A DNA stretch of 64,000 nt. Origin: Daldinia sp. FL1419. Taxonomy: Eukaryota > Ascomycota > Sordariomycetes > Xylariales > Hypoxylaceae. The notes below the pieces were generated by a model. It was not told the DNA's origin. It saw nothing but the letters and a program-made list of their open reading frames with translations, and searched no databases. The translations under genes were made by a program, and so were the position numbers. Below are positions 35,806-46,426 of the stretch, piece after piece; position 1 is the stretch's first letter, and every line of letters starts with the position of its first letter. Location: contig MU623475.1 in assembly GCA_025201765.1 (NCBI GenBank), forward strand, positions 31,743 to 95,742, written 5' to 3'.

Positions 35806-37076
35806 AACTGCTCCCTTTTCTTCTCCTTTTTAAAATTTTAATGAAATGGATCTTTGGCCCTACGTTGGGAAGAAACAAGATGCGAATACAGCGTGAGACA
35901 CGCATACCTCGCAGGGTCGGGCTGCAGGTAACCGTCCATGAAGACGATGTAAGTATACGGTATTTCTTAGCGAGGTACTAGTTTTTGACGAACAGAAAGA
36001 TGACAGATATCCACAATGGTAAAGTGGTAACGAGAAGTCGAATTAGGAGGCTACTAAATAGCTATAGACGATTACTTGAAGAACATGTGGCCAGGCGCAG
36101 ACGAGGGCACGGCACTAAGGGGTCATGGTGAGATTCTGCGACGCCAGAGGACATACCACGAACTACGTGAAGGTATGTGGTCCTATGGGAAAGTCGAACT
36201 AATATTAATGGAAAAGGCTAAGGGACAAGATTTCTGATCAGAAGGCGAGATATCCAGAAAAGGATACTGAACAGCCCCCCCCCTTATGGCCCCCAGTTGG
36301 TCACCCGACGCGGAATTGATATCCTAAACGATAGCTGGGGGTTTCCCACCATATTGACAGATTGGGCGGTCGCATGGGAGTTGTCCAGATATTATCGCGG
36401 TAAATGATTGGCTAGTTAGTCAAGATGTGAGTGACGCGAAGAAAGTCTGGAAGTGATCACGGCCACATGGCGCGCTCGGGTACGGTGATGAACCGTATTC
36501 GGTTGTTCCTTAATTTCACATTGTGTAGATATCCGTTCTATAGGGGAATTTTCTATGCTTTGGGTTCTCTTCAAATTGCGACGCCAGTTTCAAAATATGT
36601 TCCAAACCTTTTTTGTGTGAGTTGGAGATGTGTGATGACGAAGACTGAAAAGTGATTTGAGCAAGAAGATGCGTTGAAGGACAAGGGTGAGCTCCATTAA
36701 TAATGTACCCGCAGATCTGGCTCGGTGGTTGTTTAGTGGGGCTTTATAGCTCTCCTAGGTACATACCTTAGGTAGGTAGGTAGGTAGGTAGCTTTCAAAC
36801 GTCATAGTTGAGGTCCTTTGATGATAGCCGAGTTCATCCGATAAGCAGGGTATAGGTACGGGATCCCTTGTACCTAGACTTTGTATTGTACAGTAACCGT
36901 AGGTAGCTGCCCGATTCCTTATCTTACATGCCTAGGTACCTATGTATTTACTGCGCGATAAGCTGCGGTCATGACAATTTCGAAACATCGGAGCTTCTCG
37001 AGCTCGAATTATCGAGTTTCCATCTCTCGAGCTATAAATCCCCGCAATCCATATTGCGTGCCTCAAATAGTTCGAT
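35806..37076. promoter_or_regulatory. Divergent intergenic region between DUF6594 and GatB genes
   Basis: This 1.27-kb region has no gene. It contains a run of about ten C (36276-36285), a TAGG/GGTA tetranucleotide run (36771-36791) and CCTAGGTACC at 36931-36940. Promoters for both divergent genes must lie here. Confidence 0.5.
36771..36791. repeat. (GGTA)n tetranucleotide run
   Basis: This is about five tandem GGTA units directly following ACCTTA. It belongs to the same word family as the CTAGGTA palindromes and may be how such arrays grow. It is not a telomere repeat. Confidence 0.7.
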
Positions 37077-38966
37077 ATGCCACAGCTTCGAATTGCCACG
37101 CTAAACAAATATCTGTTTAATGGTCAATTTTCCGCAGGGGGTTGTCTAAGGCATCGGACGCGGACCATCCCCGGAGTTGTTCAAAATTCTATTCGGTCGA
37201 CGCCATTATGGTCTTTCCAGGTTCGGAGTGCTCATAGCGAGTCTACTCCTCCCCTTTCCAATAACGGGCCTTCTCCAGTTCATGTGCCCCTGAGAAAACA
37301 GTTGAAAGATGAGGCCAAAAAGCAAAAAGCTCTTGGAAAGAAAAAGAAAAAGAACGCAAGCAATCAAGTGGTGGATGGTTGGGAGTTGACCGTAGGAATC
37401 GAGATACATGCTCAGTTGAATACAGCTAAAAAGCTTTTCTCACCTGCGACAACGTCATTCAACGATGACCCGAACTCTCACGTTGCATATTTCGACCTAG
37501 CTACGCCTGGCAGCCAACCCATCTTCCAAAAGGAAACACTTATCCCAGCAGTGAGAGCTGCTTTAGCACTCAACTGTAACGTACAGAATGTAAGCAGGTT
37601 TGATAGGAAGCACTATTTCCACTGGGATCAGCCATCTGGTTACCAGATCACTCAGTACTACCAGCCATTTGCAAGGGACGGTAAAATTATACTACAGCCC
37701 AGAGATGGAATCGCAGCAGAAGATGGCGATAGTGTCGCAGTTAGGATCAAGCAGATCCAGATGGAACAGGATACGGCCAAGACTCTAGCACAGCCAGGCG
37801 ATGTGCATTGGATCGATTTCAATCGCGTTGGAATACCACTAATCGAAATCATCACACTGCCTGATATCCATCATCCTGCTACCGCCGCTGCCTTGGTTAG
37901 GAAAATACAGACTCTGCTCAACGCCGTCGATTCTTGCATCTCGGGAATGGAAGCGGGTGGATTACGTGCAGATGTAAATGTATCTGTTCGAAGAAGCGAT
38001 GATCCCTCTGCGCCGCTAGGTCAACGTACTGAAATCAAGAACCTAAGCAGCTTTAAGGCCATCGAGGACGCTATTATTGCTGAGCGCGATAGACAGATCT
38101 CCGTTCTCCAATCTGGCGGAAACATTGCAAGTGAGACTCGTGGGTGGTCGATTGGGTCGACTGAGACTCGCCGACTACGTGGTAAAGAAGGCGAAGTTGA
38201 CTATAGGTATATGCCAGACCCCGACCTGGCACCTGTTATTATCGGTAACGACCTAGTCAACTATCTCCGAAAGAATATGGGCATACTTCCCGATGCCGAA
38301 GTCGACGAGCTTATAGAACGATTCGGACTTACTACTGGAGATGCACTCTCTTTAGTAGTGCGCAACGGCGGTAATCGAGTTGAATACTTCTGGAATGTCA
38401 TCGACCTCCTCGCTGAACGTTTTGGACCAAATTCCACCTCACCAGAGTACTTATCGGGCTACCAACTTGCCACCAACTGGATCTTACATGAATTGGGACG
38501 CCTAAAATCCGACTGCAATGACGATGAAGTCCGGCAATTAGGGTTTACGGAAAGCGGCCAATGTGGTCTCGTGCCTGCTATGCATCTTGTCGATATATTA
38601 TTCTGTCTATACCAACGCAAAATCACTGCAAAGGTGGCCAAGGAACTTTTATGGGCCGTTGCCCGACGGATAATTCCAGATAAATACTCTACGATAGACG
38701 ACGTCCTCGACGAAGAGAATCTATGGTTCAACGAGCTTAGCGAGGACGAATACGTCCAACTAGCGTTGGATGCAGCAAGAGGGCAAGATGAAGTTGTGAG
38801 GCAGTTTATAGACTATAAGCACTATCCCCAAGGGAAGCTTATGTTCCTAGTTGGTCGAATGATCCGATTAGGTGCCGAAGAGAGGATTGACCCAAGGGAG
38901 GCCGAGAGGGTAATGAAGCTTGTGTTGGAAGAAACTCTAGTCCCAGCTATGGAAAAACGAAACTAG
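37077..38966 (+). CDS. PET112: Mitochondrial glutamyl-tRNA(Gln) amidotransferase subunit B
   Basis: This is the GatB/Pet112 subunit of the mitochondrial GatFAB/GatCAB amidotransferase, which converts Glu-tRNA(Gln) to Gln-tRNA(Gln) for mitochondrial translation. It is a single exon of 629 residues from ATG 37077. The first 60 residues are Arg/Ser/Gln-rich without acidic residues near the start (MPQLRIATLNKYL...), fitting a mitochondrial presequence, and a Lys-rich linker follows. The catalytic domain starts at WELTVGIEIHAQLNT and includes HYFHWDQPSGYQITQYYQP and the GatB signature GGLRADVNVSVRR with TEIKNLSSFKAIEDAI. The helical YqeY-like tail ends the protein (GRMIRLGAEERIDPREAERVMK). Length and motifs are complete. 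Confidence 0.95.
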   Translation: MPQLRIATLNKYLFNGQFSAGGCLRHRTRTIPGVVQNSIRSTPLWSFQVRSAHSESTPPLSNNGPSPVHVPLRKQLKDEAKKQKALGKKKKKNASNQVVDGWELTVGIEIHAQLNTAKKLFSPATTSFNDDPNSHVAYFDLATPGSQPIFQKETLIPAVRAALALNCNVQNVSRFDRKHYFHWDQPSGYQITQYYQPFARDGKIILQPRDGIAAEDGDSVAVRIKQIQMEQDTAKTLAQPGDVHWIDFNRVGIPLIEIITLPDIHHPATAAALVRKIQTLLNAVDSCISGMEAGGLRADVNVSVRRSDDPSAPLGQRTEIKNLSSFKAIEDAIIAERDRQISVLQSGGNIASETRGWSIGSTETRRLRGKEGEVDYRYMPDPDLAPVIIGNDLVNYLRKNMGILPDAEVDELIERFGLTTGDALSLVVRNGGNRVEYFWNVIDLLAERFGPNSTSPEYLSGYQLATNWILHELGRLKSDCNDDEVRQLGFTESGQCGLVPAMHLVDILFCLYQRKITAKVAKELLWAVARRIIPDKYSTIDDVLDEENLWFNELSEDEYVQLALDAARGQDEVVRQFIDYKHYPQGKLMFLVGRMIRLGAEERIDPREAERVMKLVLEETLVPAMEKRN

Positions 38967-39184
38967 ACTTAATTTTTACGTTATAGAGTCTAGTTATATC
39001 AAGATACCCCCAAATATGATTCACAATTTCACTCCCCAGCCCCGGTGAAGGCCGATATAGATGTATCATGAGTCACGCAATCTTGATAACTTGAGCACGA
39101 CATTGATTGCACCGCATAAATACCAATATCCTGAAACATTTGAGTCTCAACCATCACAGACACAATCATCGCTGTATCGCAAGA

Positions 39185-40081
39185 ATGACATCTCCAATTA
39201 CCCCGCTCGTCGACCACATTGTGATTCTAATTCCTTATTCCTTCCTTTCCACCCCGCCCTCCTGGTTCGCAGACTTATTTCACTTCTACCCCGGAGGCCG
39301 ACACTCCGACGGATTAACCGAGAATACCCTCGTGCTGCTGGCTGACGGCTCATACCTCGAGTTCATCGCGTTTGTACCGGGCATTGACCCAGCCAAGCGC
39401 GCCGCGCACCAGTGGGGCAACAAGAAAGAGGGTACGGTCGTAGACTGGGCGGTTACTCTACCACCTCCCTCGGACCACGAAGAAGGAGAAGAGAAGTTTT
39501 TGGAGCAAGAACAAAAATTCCGCGAGGTACAAAAGAAGGTTCGAGAGGCGAATGCTGGAATCGTGTATGGAGATTTAAGGCGTGGAGGGAGGACTCGGCC
39601 GGATGGCGAGGTGTTGAAATGGGCGGTTGCATTTCCAAGGCATGATGATGAGGCTGGCGGGGATCCAGTTAAGCCCGGGACTGTGCCGTTTTGGTGTTTG
39701 GACGTTACACCCCGGAACTTGCGTGTGCCGTATACTGATCCGGGCGTTACGAAGCACCCGATCGGTGCGGTGGGTGTTGCGAAGATCAAGGTTACGTCTA
39801 AAGATCCAAAGACCACAGAGAGCGCGGGTACTATCTACAATGTCATCCTTGATACCAAAAAGGTGGCGGGATATGACGGATGGAAGATTGGCAGCCCGGC
39901 CGGCGAGAAGGTCCATTCCGAAGGCGCTGTTTATCTAGGTTCGTCGGATGGATCGGCTAGGGTTGACATAGCATTTTTCACGGACAATCCAGATCTTGTG
40001 GGCAAGTCAGTAGGCGGCGAGGTGGACGAAGGCCATAACCTCACATTTCATTTGGTGGCTGCGTTTAGCAACGAGGAATAA
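39185..40081 (+). CDS. Glyoxalase-like domain protein
   Basis: This is a 298-residue single-exon protein. It begins MTSPITPLVDHIVILIPY, the typical opening of fungal 'glyoxalase-like domain' proteins in the vicinal-oxygen-chelate fold. The DH of LVDHIVIL is the usual first metal-site position, and LADGSYLEFIAFV supplies the Glu of the second strand. Later strands (AVAFPRHDD, VPFWCLDVTPRNLRVPY, HPIGAVGVAKIKV) follow the usual order. The ATG at 39185 was chosen, since the frame is open upstream to a TTG only. It starts 218 bp after the GatB stop on the same strand. No substrate can be named; family members are uncharacterised. Confidence 0.78.
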   Translation: MTSPITPLVDHIVILIPYSFLSTPPSWFADLFHFYPGGRHSDGLTENTLVLLADGSYLEFIAFVPGIDPAKRAAHQWGNKKEGTVVDWAVTLPPPSDHEEGEEKFLEQEQKFREVQKKVREANAGIVYGDLRRGGRTRPDGEVLKWAVAFPRHDDEAGGDPVKPGTVPFWCLDVTPRNLRVPYTDPGVTKHPIGAVGVAKIKVTSKDPKTTESAGTIYNVILDTKKVAGYDGWKIGSPAGEKVHSEGAVYLGSSDGSARVDIAFFTDNPDLVGKSVGGEVDEGHNLTFHLVAAFSNEE

Positions 40082-40257
40082 ACGAATACTGACTGGTCAT
40101 AGATCGTATATAACATTTAGCATGGTACAATACAAAACGAGTATTTCTTGATTCTAATGACGCCTAGAAAGCCTTATACGAGTACTGCTTCTTACGACCC
40201 CCTGTATAATAATTATATATGTACGATTGGTTAACTCGCTACTGATGGCGGGGATGA

Positions 40258-41142
40258 TTACTTCTCGTTAGAAGCTGTCGCCGAGCGAGGAATTTCCGTT
40301 GTGGCCAGAGCCCAACCCTCCCTTTGTCGTAGAAAGTTTTCAACTCTCTCATGTCTATTGAGGGTAGCTTGGTCATTTTGGCGCTGTCTCATATCGTGGC
40401 TGATGGCCGCATGACTCTGCTCCCTCATGTCTACAAAGTTTAACGAATTCGAGTTTGCACGGCGTGCCTGGCCCACGCTTCCAATCACTACCAATGCGCA
40501 TAGCACGCCCGCAAATAGCTGATTGGACATATAAACCGGTTGCTGCTTTTCCTTCTTCCCGTCCCTTTCGTTGTACCATCGTTCCCAATCTTCCCATGTG
40601 GCATTCATGCTCGGATTTCCAGGAACTTCGCGCCAAGACCTGTCAGTACTTCGATAAATGTTTTCCATGCTACGCATTCCGCCCCATCCGGCGCCGTACA
40701 AGTCATAGGCTCGCCGCTTGCTTGGATCGCTGAGAATTTGGTTTGCTGCGACAACTAATCGGTATCGCTCGAGACGGGCCGAGTGCGACAACCTATGAGT
40801 TGACACATGGTGATGCCTATCTGGATGGTAAAGTTTGACCAACTCGTAGAATTTAGTCTTGCAGTAAGGCGCACTTTTCTGTTGGTCAAAGATTTCATAG
40901 GGAGTAGGGTGTTGCGACGTGGGCCAAGCATGCTCGTTAGAAGAGGCAGCCGACTTTTTGGGCTCGTCGGAAACTGTTGCATAGCTTCGCCAATGAAAGG
41001 TGCGGCCGTGCTCTCGACATGGAAGCCGTCGCGTGCTCGTACTACATGTTGATGATGACGTTATGCCATAACAAGGGTGTGACGATGGAACTAAGGCGGG
41101 GAGACTAGAGCAAAGCGCAAAAGTTGACTTCTTGAAGATCAT
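40258..41142 (-). CDS. Mitochondrial J-domain (DnaJ-like) protein
   Basis: This is a 294-residue single-exon type III J-protein, a predicted Hsp70 co-chaperone. The N-terminus is rich in Ser, Arg and Lys with few acidic residues over the first 55 positions, fitting a mitochondrial targeting peptide. The J-domain spans about residues 78-155. It starts TPYEIFDQQKSAPYCKTKFYELVKLYHPD with HPD at 106-108, and continues RYRLVVAANQILSDPSKRRAYDLYGAGW. A hydrophobic helix (QLFAGVLCALVVIGSVG, about 206-222) anchors it, and the tail is Arg/Gln-rich. The layout resembles fungal inner-membrane J-proteins such as Jid1, but I would not assign that name firmly. It is convergent with the glyoxalase-like gene. 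Confidence 0.82.
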   Translation of the reverse strand: MIFKKSTFALCSSLPALVPSSHPCYGITSSSTCSTSTRRLPCREHGRTFHWRSYATVSDEPKKSAASSNEHAWPTSQHPTPYEIFDQQKSAPYCKTKFYELVKLYHPDRHHHVSTHRLSHSARLERYRLVVAANQILSDPSKRRAYDLYGAGWGGMRSMENIYRSTDRSWREVPGNPSMNATWEDWERWYNERDGKKEKQQPVYMSNQLFAGVLCALVVIGSVGQARRANSNSLNFVDMREQSHAAISHDMRQRQNDQATLNRHERVENFLRQREGWALATTEIPRSATASNEK

Positions 41143-42836
41143 AGTCTACAGTAGAAGGGCGTTGCTCGTTCAGCCCATTAGAACAGGCCTCATGGCGGAT
41201 CAACTAGATTGGTGGAAATAGGATCTCTAATAAAGAGGAACGGATTAAAAGAGAGATGGAATTGAGTTTAGGTGTTGTACCCTTCTACGTTTGAAATAGC
41301 TTGAAATAGCTCAAACCCGCTCAAGCCGAATGACCGATTACGCCTATGCGGCGCCCGGATGACCTAACCAGTTCTTGGAGGCAAGGGCGGGTCAACTTTT
41401 TATAGGGGTTTCATTCGCTATTCGTTCATTACAAGGTTAGCGCTAATTAATAGTATGCAGGTGAAATATTGCAGCATCTAACCTAGAGAGGTACATGTAC
41501 GCTTTCCTTCAGCCTCAGGGTTGCGGGGTCTCTCGGGAAGGTCCAGTCCCGCAATGTCGGGACAATACCGGACCGGCACCGTTGTGGCTTGTGCAAGGAA
41601 AGCAGCTTCTTACTACACAACTGCAGGCTTCTTTCTCGGCTCGACCCCATTGAAAAACAATTTGTGGTGCGCATTAGATCAGATCAGATCAATAAACCTC
41701 TTCCCCTTACAACGAAGATTTAACTTGACCAGCCGTTCTCATAAGGCGCCTCTTTCCGCATACACCAAAAATCACCTCTATCTTTGCCTCTTGACTCTTT
41801 CCTGCAAACAAACTTCCGCGAATATTCTTTGAGTGCGTTGCAAATATTACTACATCATCCTTGACTTTCGGTCCCTCTTCAAAAGGACTTGAAACCCATA
41901 CCCATATCCAAACCCCTCTCCCTTCGAGAATACCCTTCGAAAAAAAAGACTGGTTTCGCTACTGAAACAAGTCATCTCGATCCTCCTTTATTTGATTCAC
42001 GGTCAACTACTAAAACCGATTCGTTCTTCCTTTTACACCGCGTTCTCTCGCTCCATACGACAAGACCCCTCTAAAATATCCCACTCCGTGATTCCGTCCT
42101 GTGCGCCTTGGGTGCTTAAAGCGTCGATCATATCCATTATTTACCTTAGCCAGCTGGATTCTTCCCGGCTGCAGGAGTTACTCTTTGGCGAAGGTATGTC
42201 TACGTGTCGATGCGCGGTGCGGTTGTGGCCCTCCCGCATTTGGTCCTTAACTTCTTGTTGGAGCCATCTGAATTATTGTTTCTGGATGTTTTGGACAAGT
42301 TCGGATGCCTGTTATTGGCGTATTAATTAGTTGCTGGGAACATCTCCTACGTCTCCTATATCTCCTTCGTCTCCTTCGTCTCCTAATCAACAAGACCCGC
42401 TCTCCTACTGACTTCGAATGCGCTTCCACCTATTGCCGCTTGTGTGTTGCTGAGTTGTTTGCCAAATTTAAACTAACTAAATTTTATACAATAGCATTGC
42501 TAAGCCTTTAACATACCCCCGTCACCGTATCGATTTAAGCAGAGCGAAAAGTCATCTCTTCTCGTCACGGACGCGCATACGAGCATCATTTTTGTGTACC
42601 AGCAAACGTTTCTTGCCCACAATCTTCCTCCTAAGCTACCTCGGCATATGAAAGTCTACTTTCCATAGAGCCTCAAATCCCCACTGACTTACGCTGTTAC
42701 TTCCTACAACACTCTTACCTCTTCCGCGCTGTTTCTTAGCAGTGCATGGTACACGCTTGGAATCCAACGCCGCCTCGCGAATTACAAATACTGAACCTCA
42801 GGATTTCCCCACAATTAGACGAGAAACGTAGTAAAA
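41143..42836. promoter_or_regulatory. Divergent region and long pyrimidine-rich leader of DHH1
   Basis: This 1.7-kb region lies between the J-protein (-) and DHH1 (+) starts. From about 41700 on, the plus strand becomes CT-rich, as expected for a long 5' leader of a highly expressed housekeeping gene. Several short frames occur (for example 41992-42330), but none looks coding. A 9-bp tandem repeat is listed separately. Confidence 0.5.
42343..42387. repeat. Five tandem copies of a TCTCCTNNN 9-mer
   Basis: Copies run TCTCCTACG, TCTCCTATA, TCTCCTTCG, TCTCCTTCG and TCTCCTAAT. The repeat lies about 450 bp before the DHH1 start codon in the CT-rich stretch, so it may sit in the promoter or 5' UTR. 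Confidence 0.7.
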
Positions 42837-44457
42837 ATGACGGACGCCTTAACAGCGCAACTAAGGGCTTCAAGCCTAAATGATACTCCTCAAAATGAGG
42901 ATTGGAAGAAGAAGCTCAATATTCCTACTCGTGACAACAGACAGCAAACCGAGGTCTGTATTTGACTTGTTGGGAGGGCGAGAGACAAGCTAATTTGATT
43001 CCTAGGATGTAACAAACACTAAAGGCCTAGAATGGGAGAATTTCAACCTAAAGCGAGATCTATTAATGGGCATATTCGAAGCTGGCTTTGAGAAACCGTC
43101 ACCTATCCAAGAAGAATCCATTCCGGTAGCCCTAACGGGACGAGACATCCTGGCACGAGCCAAGAACGGTACTGGCAAGACAGCAGCCTTCGTCGTACCC
43201 GCTCTAGAAAGGATAAACCCCAAGGTCAACAAGATTCAATGTTTAATATTGGTGCCGACAAGAGAACTCGCGATGCAGACGTCTCAGGTCTGCAAGACCC
43301 TTGGCAAGCACCTTGGAATTAATGTTATGGTTACAACTGGTGGTACTACTCTTCGCGACGATATCGTCCGTCTCCAGGATCCTGTCCACATAGTAGTGGG
43401 CACTCCCGGCCGTATTCTCGACTTGGCGGGTAAGAATGTCGCTGACCTAAGCGAATGTCCCATGTTCATCATGGATGAAGCCGACAAACTACTTTCGATC
43501 GAGTTCACCCCCGTCATTGAACAGCTACTCCAGTTCCACCCTAAGGATCGGCAGATTATGCTCTTCTCGGCCACATTCCCACTGTCTGTTAAGGACTTCT
43601 CTGACAAGAACATGGATAGGCCTTACGAAATCAACCTAATGGACGAACTCACCCTACGGGGTATCACTCAATACTATGCCTTCGTCGAAGAGAAGCAGAA
43701 AGTTCATTGCTTGAACACACTCTTTTCCAAGCTCCAAATCAATCAGTCCATCATATTCTGCAATTCGACGAACCGTGTGGAACTGCTAGCCAAGAAGATA
43801 ACAGAGCTTGGTTATTCATGTTTTTACAGTCATGCCAAGATGGCACAACACGCGCGAAACCGGGTGTTTCACGATTTCCGCAATGGTGTTTGCCGTAATC
43901 TTGTCTGCTCTGATCTTCTGACTCGTGGTATCGATATTCAGGCGGTGAATGTCGTTATTAACTTTGATTTCCCCAAGAACGCCGAAACGTACTTACATCG
44001 TATTGGACGATCTGGTCGTTACGGCCACCTTGGTTTAGCAATCAATCTAATCAACTGGGACGATAGATTCAATCTGTACAACATTGAGAAGGATCTAGGC
44101 ACGGAGATTCAGCCAATCCCTGCTACCATCGACAAGAGCCTTTACGTTTACGACAACCCTGAGAGCATCCCCCGCCCCATCAACACGTACACCCCAAAGG
44201 CTGCACAATCTGGCGCCCAACCTAACTCGGGCGATGCCCCTTCGCAGCAGCCAAACAACATTCCGTCCTCTCAGAACAGAGGACAAGGTTTCCAAGGTGG
44301 CCGTAGTGGTCACTTCAACGACTCTCAGTCCTATCAATCCAACCGTGGAGTAGGCCGTGGCGGTGGACGTGGTGGAAACCGTGGCCGGGGACGTGGCTAC
44401 AACAACTATGGCGGCCGGGGCGGTGGTCGAGGAGGCCAGAATCAAACTCCGCAATAA
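42837..44457 (+). CDS. DHH1: Cytoplasmic DEAD-box RNA helicase Dhh1 (DDX6/Rck family)
   Basis: Dhh1 activates decapping and represses translation, and builds P-bodies with Pat1, Edc3 and Dcp2. The exons are 42837-42953 and 43006-44457; the intron (52 bp) has an unusual GTCTGT donor and CCTAG acceptor, giving 522 residues. The join gives RQQTEDVTNTKGLEWENF, the conserved region before the Q motif. Motifs are: Q motif GFEKPSPIQEESIP, Walker A AKNGTGKT at 91-98, PTRELA at 123-128, DEAD at 196-199, SAT at 227-229, then DLLTRGIDIQAVN and HRIGRSGR. The C-terminal 120 residues are Gln/Asn-rich and then Gly/Arg-rich (RGRGYNNYGGRGGGRGG), a phase-separation-prone tail usual in filamentous fungi. Identification is very secure. 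Confidence 0.95.
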
Positions 44458-46426
44458 ATGCGAAATATTCTCAAACGTGCGTAGACCCCACGCCAGATAC
44501 TCAACATTCACTGGGGATTCTCGGGTCTCACCCCATTTGCACTGTACATATCTTCTGGATTCTTTTTGCGATTTGTAACATACCCATTATGAGTTCGTTG
44601 GTTCCTTGGTTTCCAATCGTTTCTCGATCTCGCGGAGGAGATTCTTTGAGCATTCAACAACATGAGACCGAATTAGTTGACGTTTGGACGAACCAGGGAG
44701 GGAAAAAAAATTTGGCGTTTGGCGTTTTTTCCACCTAGATGAGGTGGTCGGCATCGGATAATGCTTCGGCGGCATAGGGGGGCGTGTGTTTGGTGACGAG
44801 GAATGACCACGAAGAGAGATTATATTATGTTGACGGACTCACTCCTACCGTTATCCCATAAACATTTTTTCGACTCCACTGCTCATCCCTTTATCAACCT
44901 CGGTTGAAGTTTTCACGATCCAACTCACAGAGCAGTGTCTAGTCGAGCATTGTCGCAAAAACTCGCCATACCCAAGGACGGCAGATGCTAGGACAATGAA
45001 TACCTGTCTGATCCTGGGCTATTCTAACCACACAATTACTGCACTGCGACCGCCCATCGCAGGACTATTGATATTAGTAGTTGCAGCATCTTCAAGTTCC
45101 ACTGCAACGGGATTTTTCAATTTGGAGGAGGAATAGTTGTCTATGGATGGTTATTCTGATTCACCCAATACAGCTGACTGGCTAATTTATTTTTGGAACT
45201 GATCCTGGTTACTAGCGGCTCTAGTCTTCGTGGCCAGGAGCTGTTGCGCTTTTACCTGTTGGTGCTTACCCGAAAATTTCCTAAGCATTAATAAGACTCA
45301 AGCACATGTCCATGGTTATACTACGATACTGCAATGGTGTCTTTCTCGCCACTTTGATAGCCAGCTCCTGGAAAGGTCTTGCCAACACGATGACGCCACA
45401 GGCAGAAAAAAAAAACCAGAAAAAGACGGAAAAAAAATATTTAATTTGGGAGGAAACGCTGGAAGAGCTAAATAACTTTTGAACTAGTTGATATGCCTTG
45501 TGGTAGGTATATAGAACTGGTGAGTTAGATAGTTTACTGAGCAAGCTATGGTGACCGTTAAGTCACCATTTTCCTTTCACTTGTTTATGTTTAACCCTGG
45601 TTTTATTGTGACTATGCCTTTGTGTTATCGTCTATTACTTCCTGCCGATATGCATACTCTTAGCATGGACTTGATTATACAGTTTTTCTCGCTCAAAATG
45701 TTATGTTTGCGCCAGGCATAACAAGATACACCGCACTGAACTTATGGTAAAGTTGAAGGGATGCATCCAGAGAATCTCGGGGCGAAGCCTCCGTTCTCAA
45801 GTTAAAAGAACGAAAGCAGGGATCAATATTCGGATGGAATGAGAGCCAGATGACATTGAGAAGTAGTCGAAAAAAGCCCAATTTAAAATCCGATTGATAT
45901 TGTAGATGGGAAAAGAAGATTAGCAAAAGAAGAGTATACTTTTGTTATATTTGATATTAGTGATGAGATGTAGTAGAAAATATCAATATAGAAACATTAG
46001 GCGCCTCGTAATCTGATTTATTCACGGTACTACTATTAGCGACATGGTTACTCTGATGCCTGCCTTACCAATTGACAGGTCGAAATTTGAAAGAAAGGAA
46101 AGGAAAAATTCGAGTCTAAAATCTGTGGAAACCGGGGGGGGGGGGGGGGGGGGGGAAAAACTTTCTTGCGCACGGGCCGATTAAATTTTCGGGTAAGAAG
46201 AGATTTCCTAGCTAACCTACTGGTTTCGCCCTGACGCCGGCCCAGACGCGTCCGCATCTGCACACGTGAATTTTATTAGACATGCACGCAGCTGTTTATC
46301 AAAAGAAAGTTTATAAAAGGTACATGTAACATGTACTTTACCCTCAAATACGGATAGAATACCTGTATTAAAAGGTTAAAGAAGCAACGAGTTGTTATAA
46401 AGTTGTTGCGATTACCTTGTAATAAA
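44458..46426. other. 2-kb intergenic region
   Basis: This lies between two helicase genes on the same strand. It has short AT-rich frames only; I see no coding exon or RNA gene. A 22-base G run at 46134-46155 and an A-rich stretch at 45410-45440 are present. It should include the DHH1 3' UTR and the promoter of the next gene. Confidence 0.5.
46134..46155. repeat. 22-base poly-G tract
   Basis: An uninterrupted run of 22 G on the plus strand, directly followed by AAAAA. It lies about 270 bp before the downstream start codon. Long G runs are rare in fungal genomes and prone to sequencing error, so the exact length is uncertain. Confidence 0.75.

Noticed and set aside
36771..36791. GGTA run considered as telomere-like sequence
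   Set aside because: The unit is GGTA, not TTAGGG, and the run is flanked by housekeeping genes.
41992..42330. 112-codon frame in the DHH1 leader
   Set aside because: Pyrimidine-driven Ser/Leu composition, overlapping a second frame; more likely 5' UTR or promoter.
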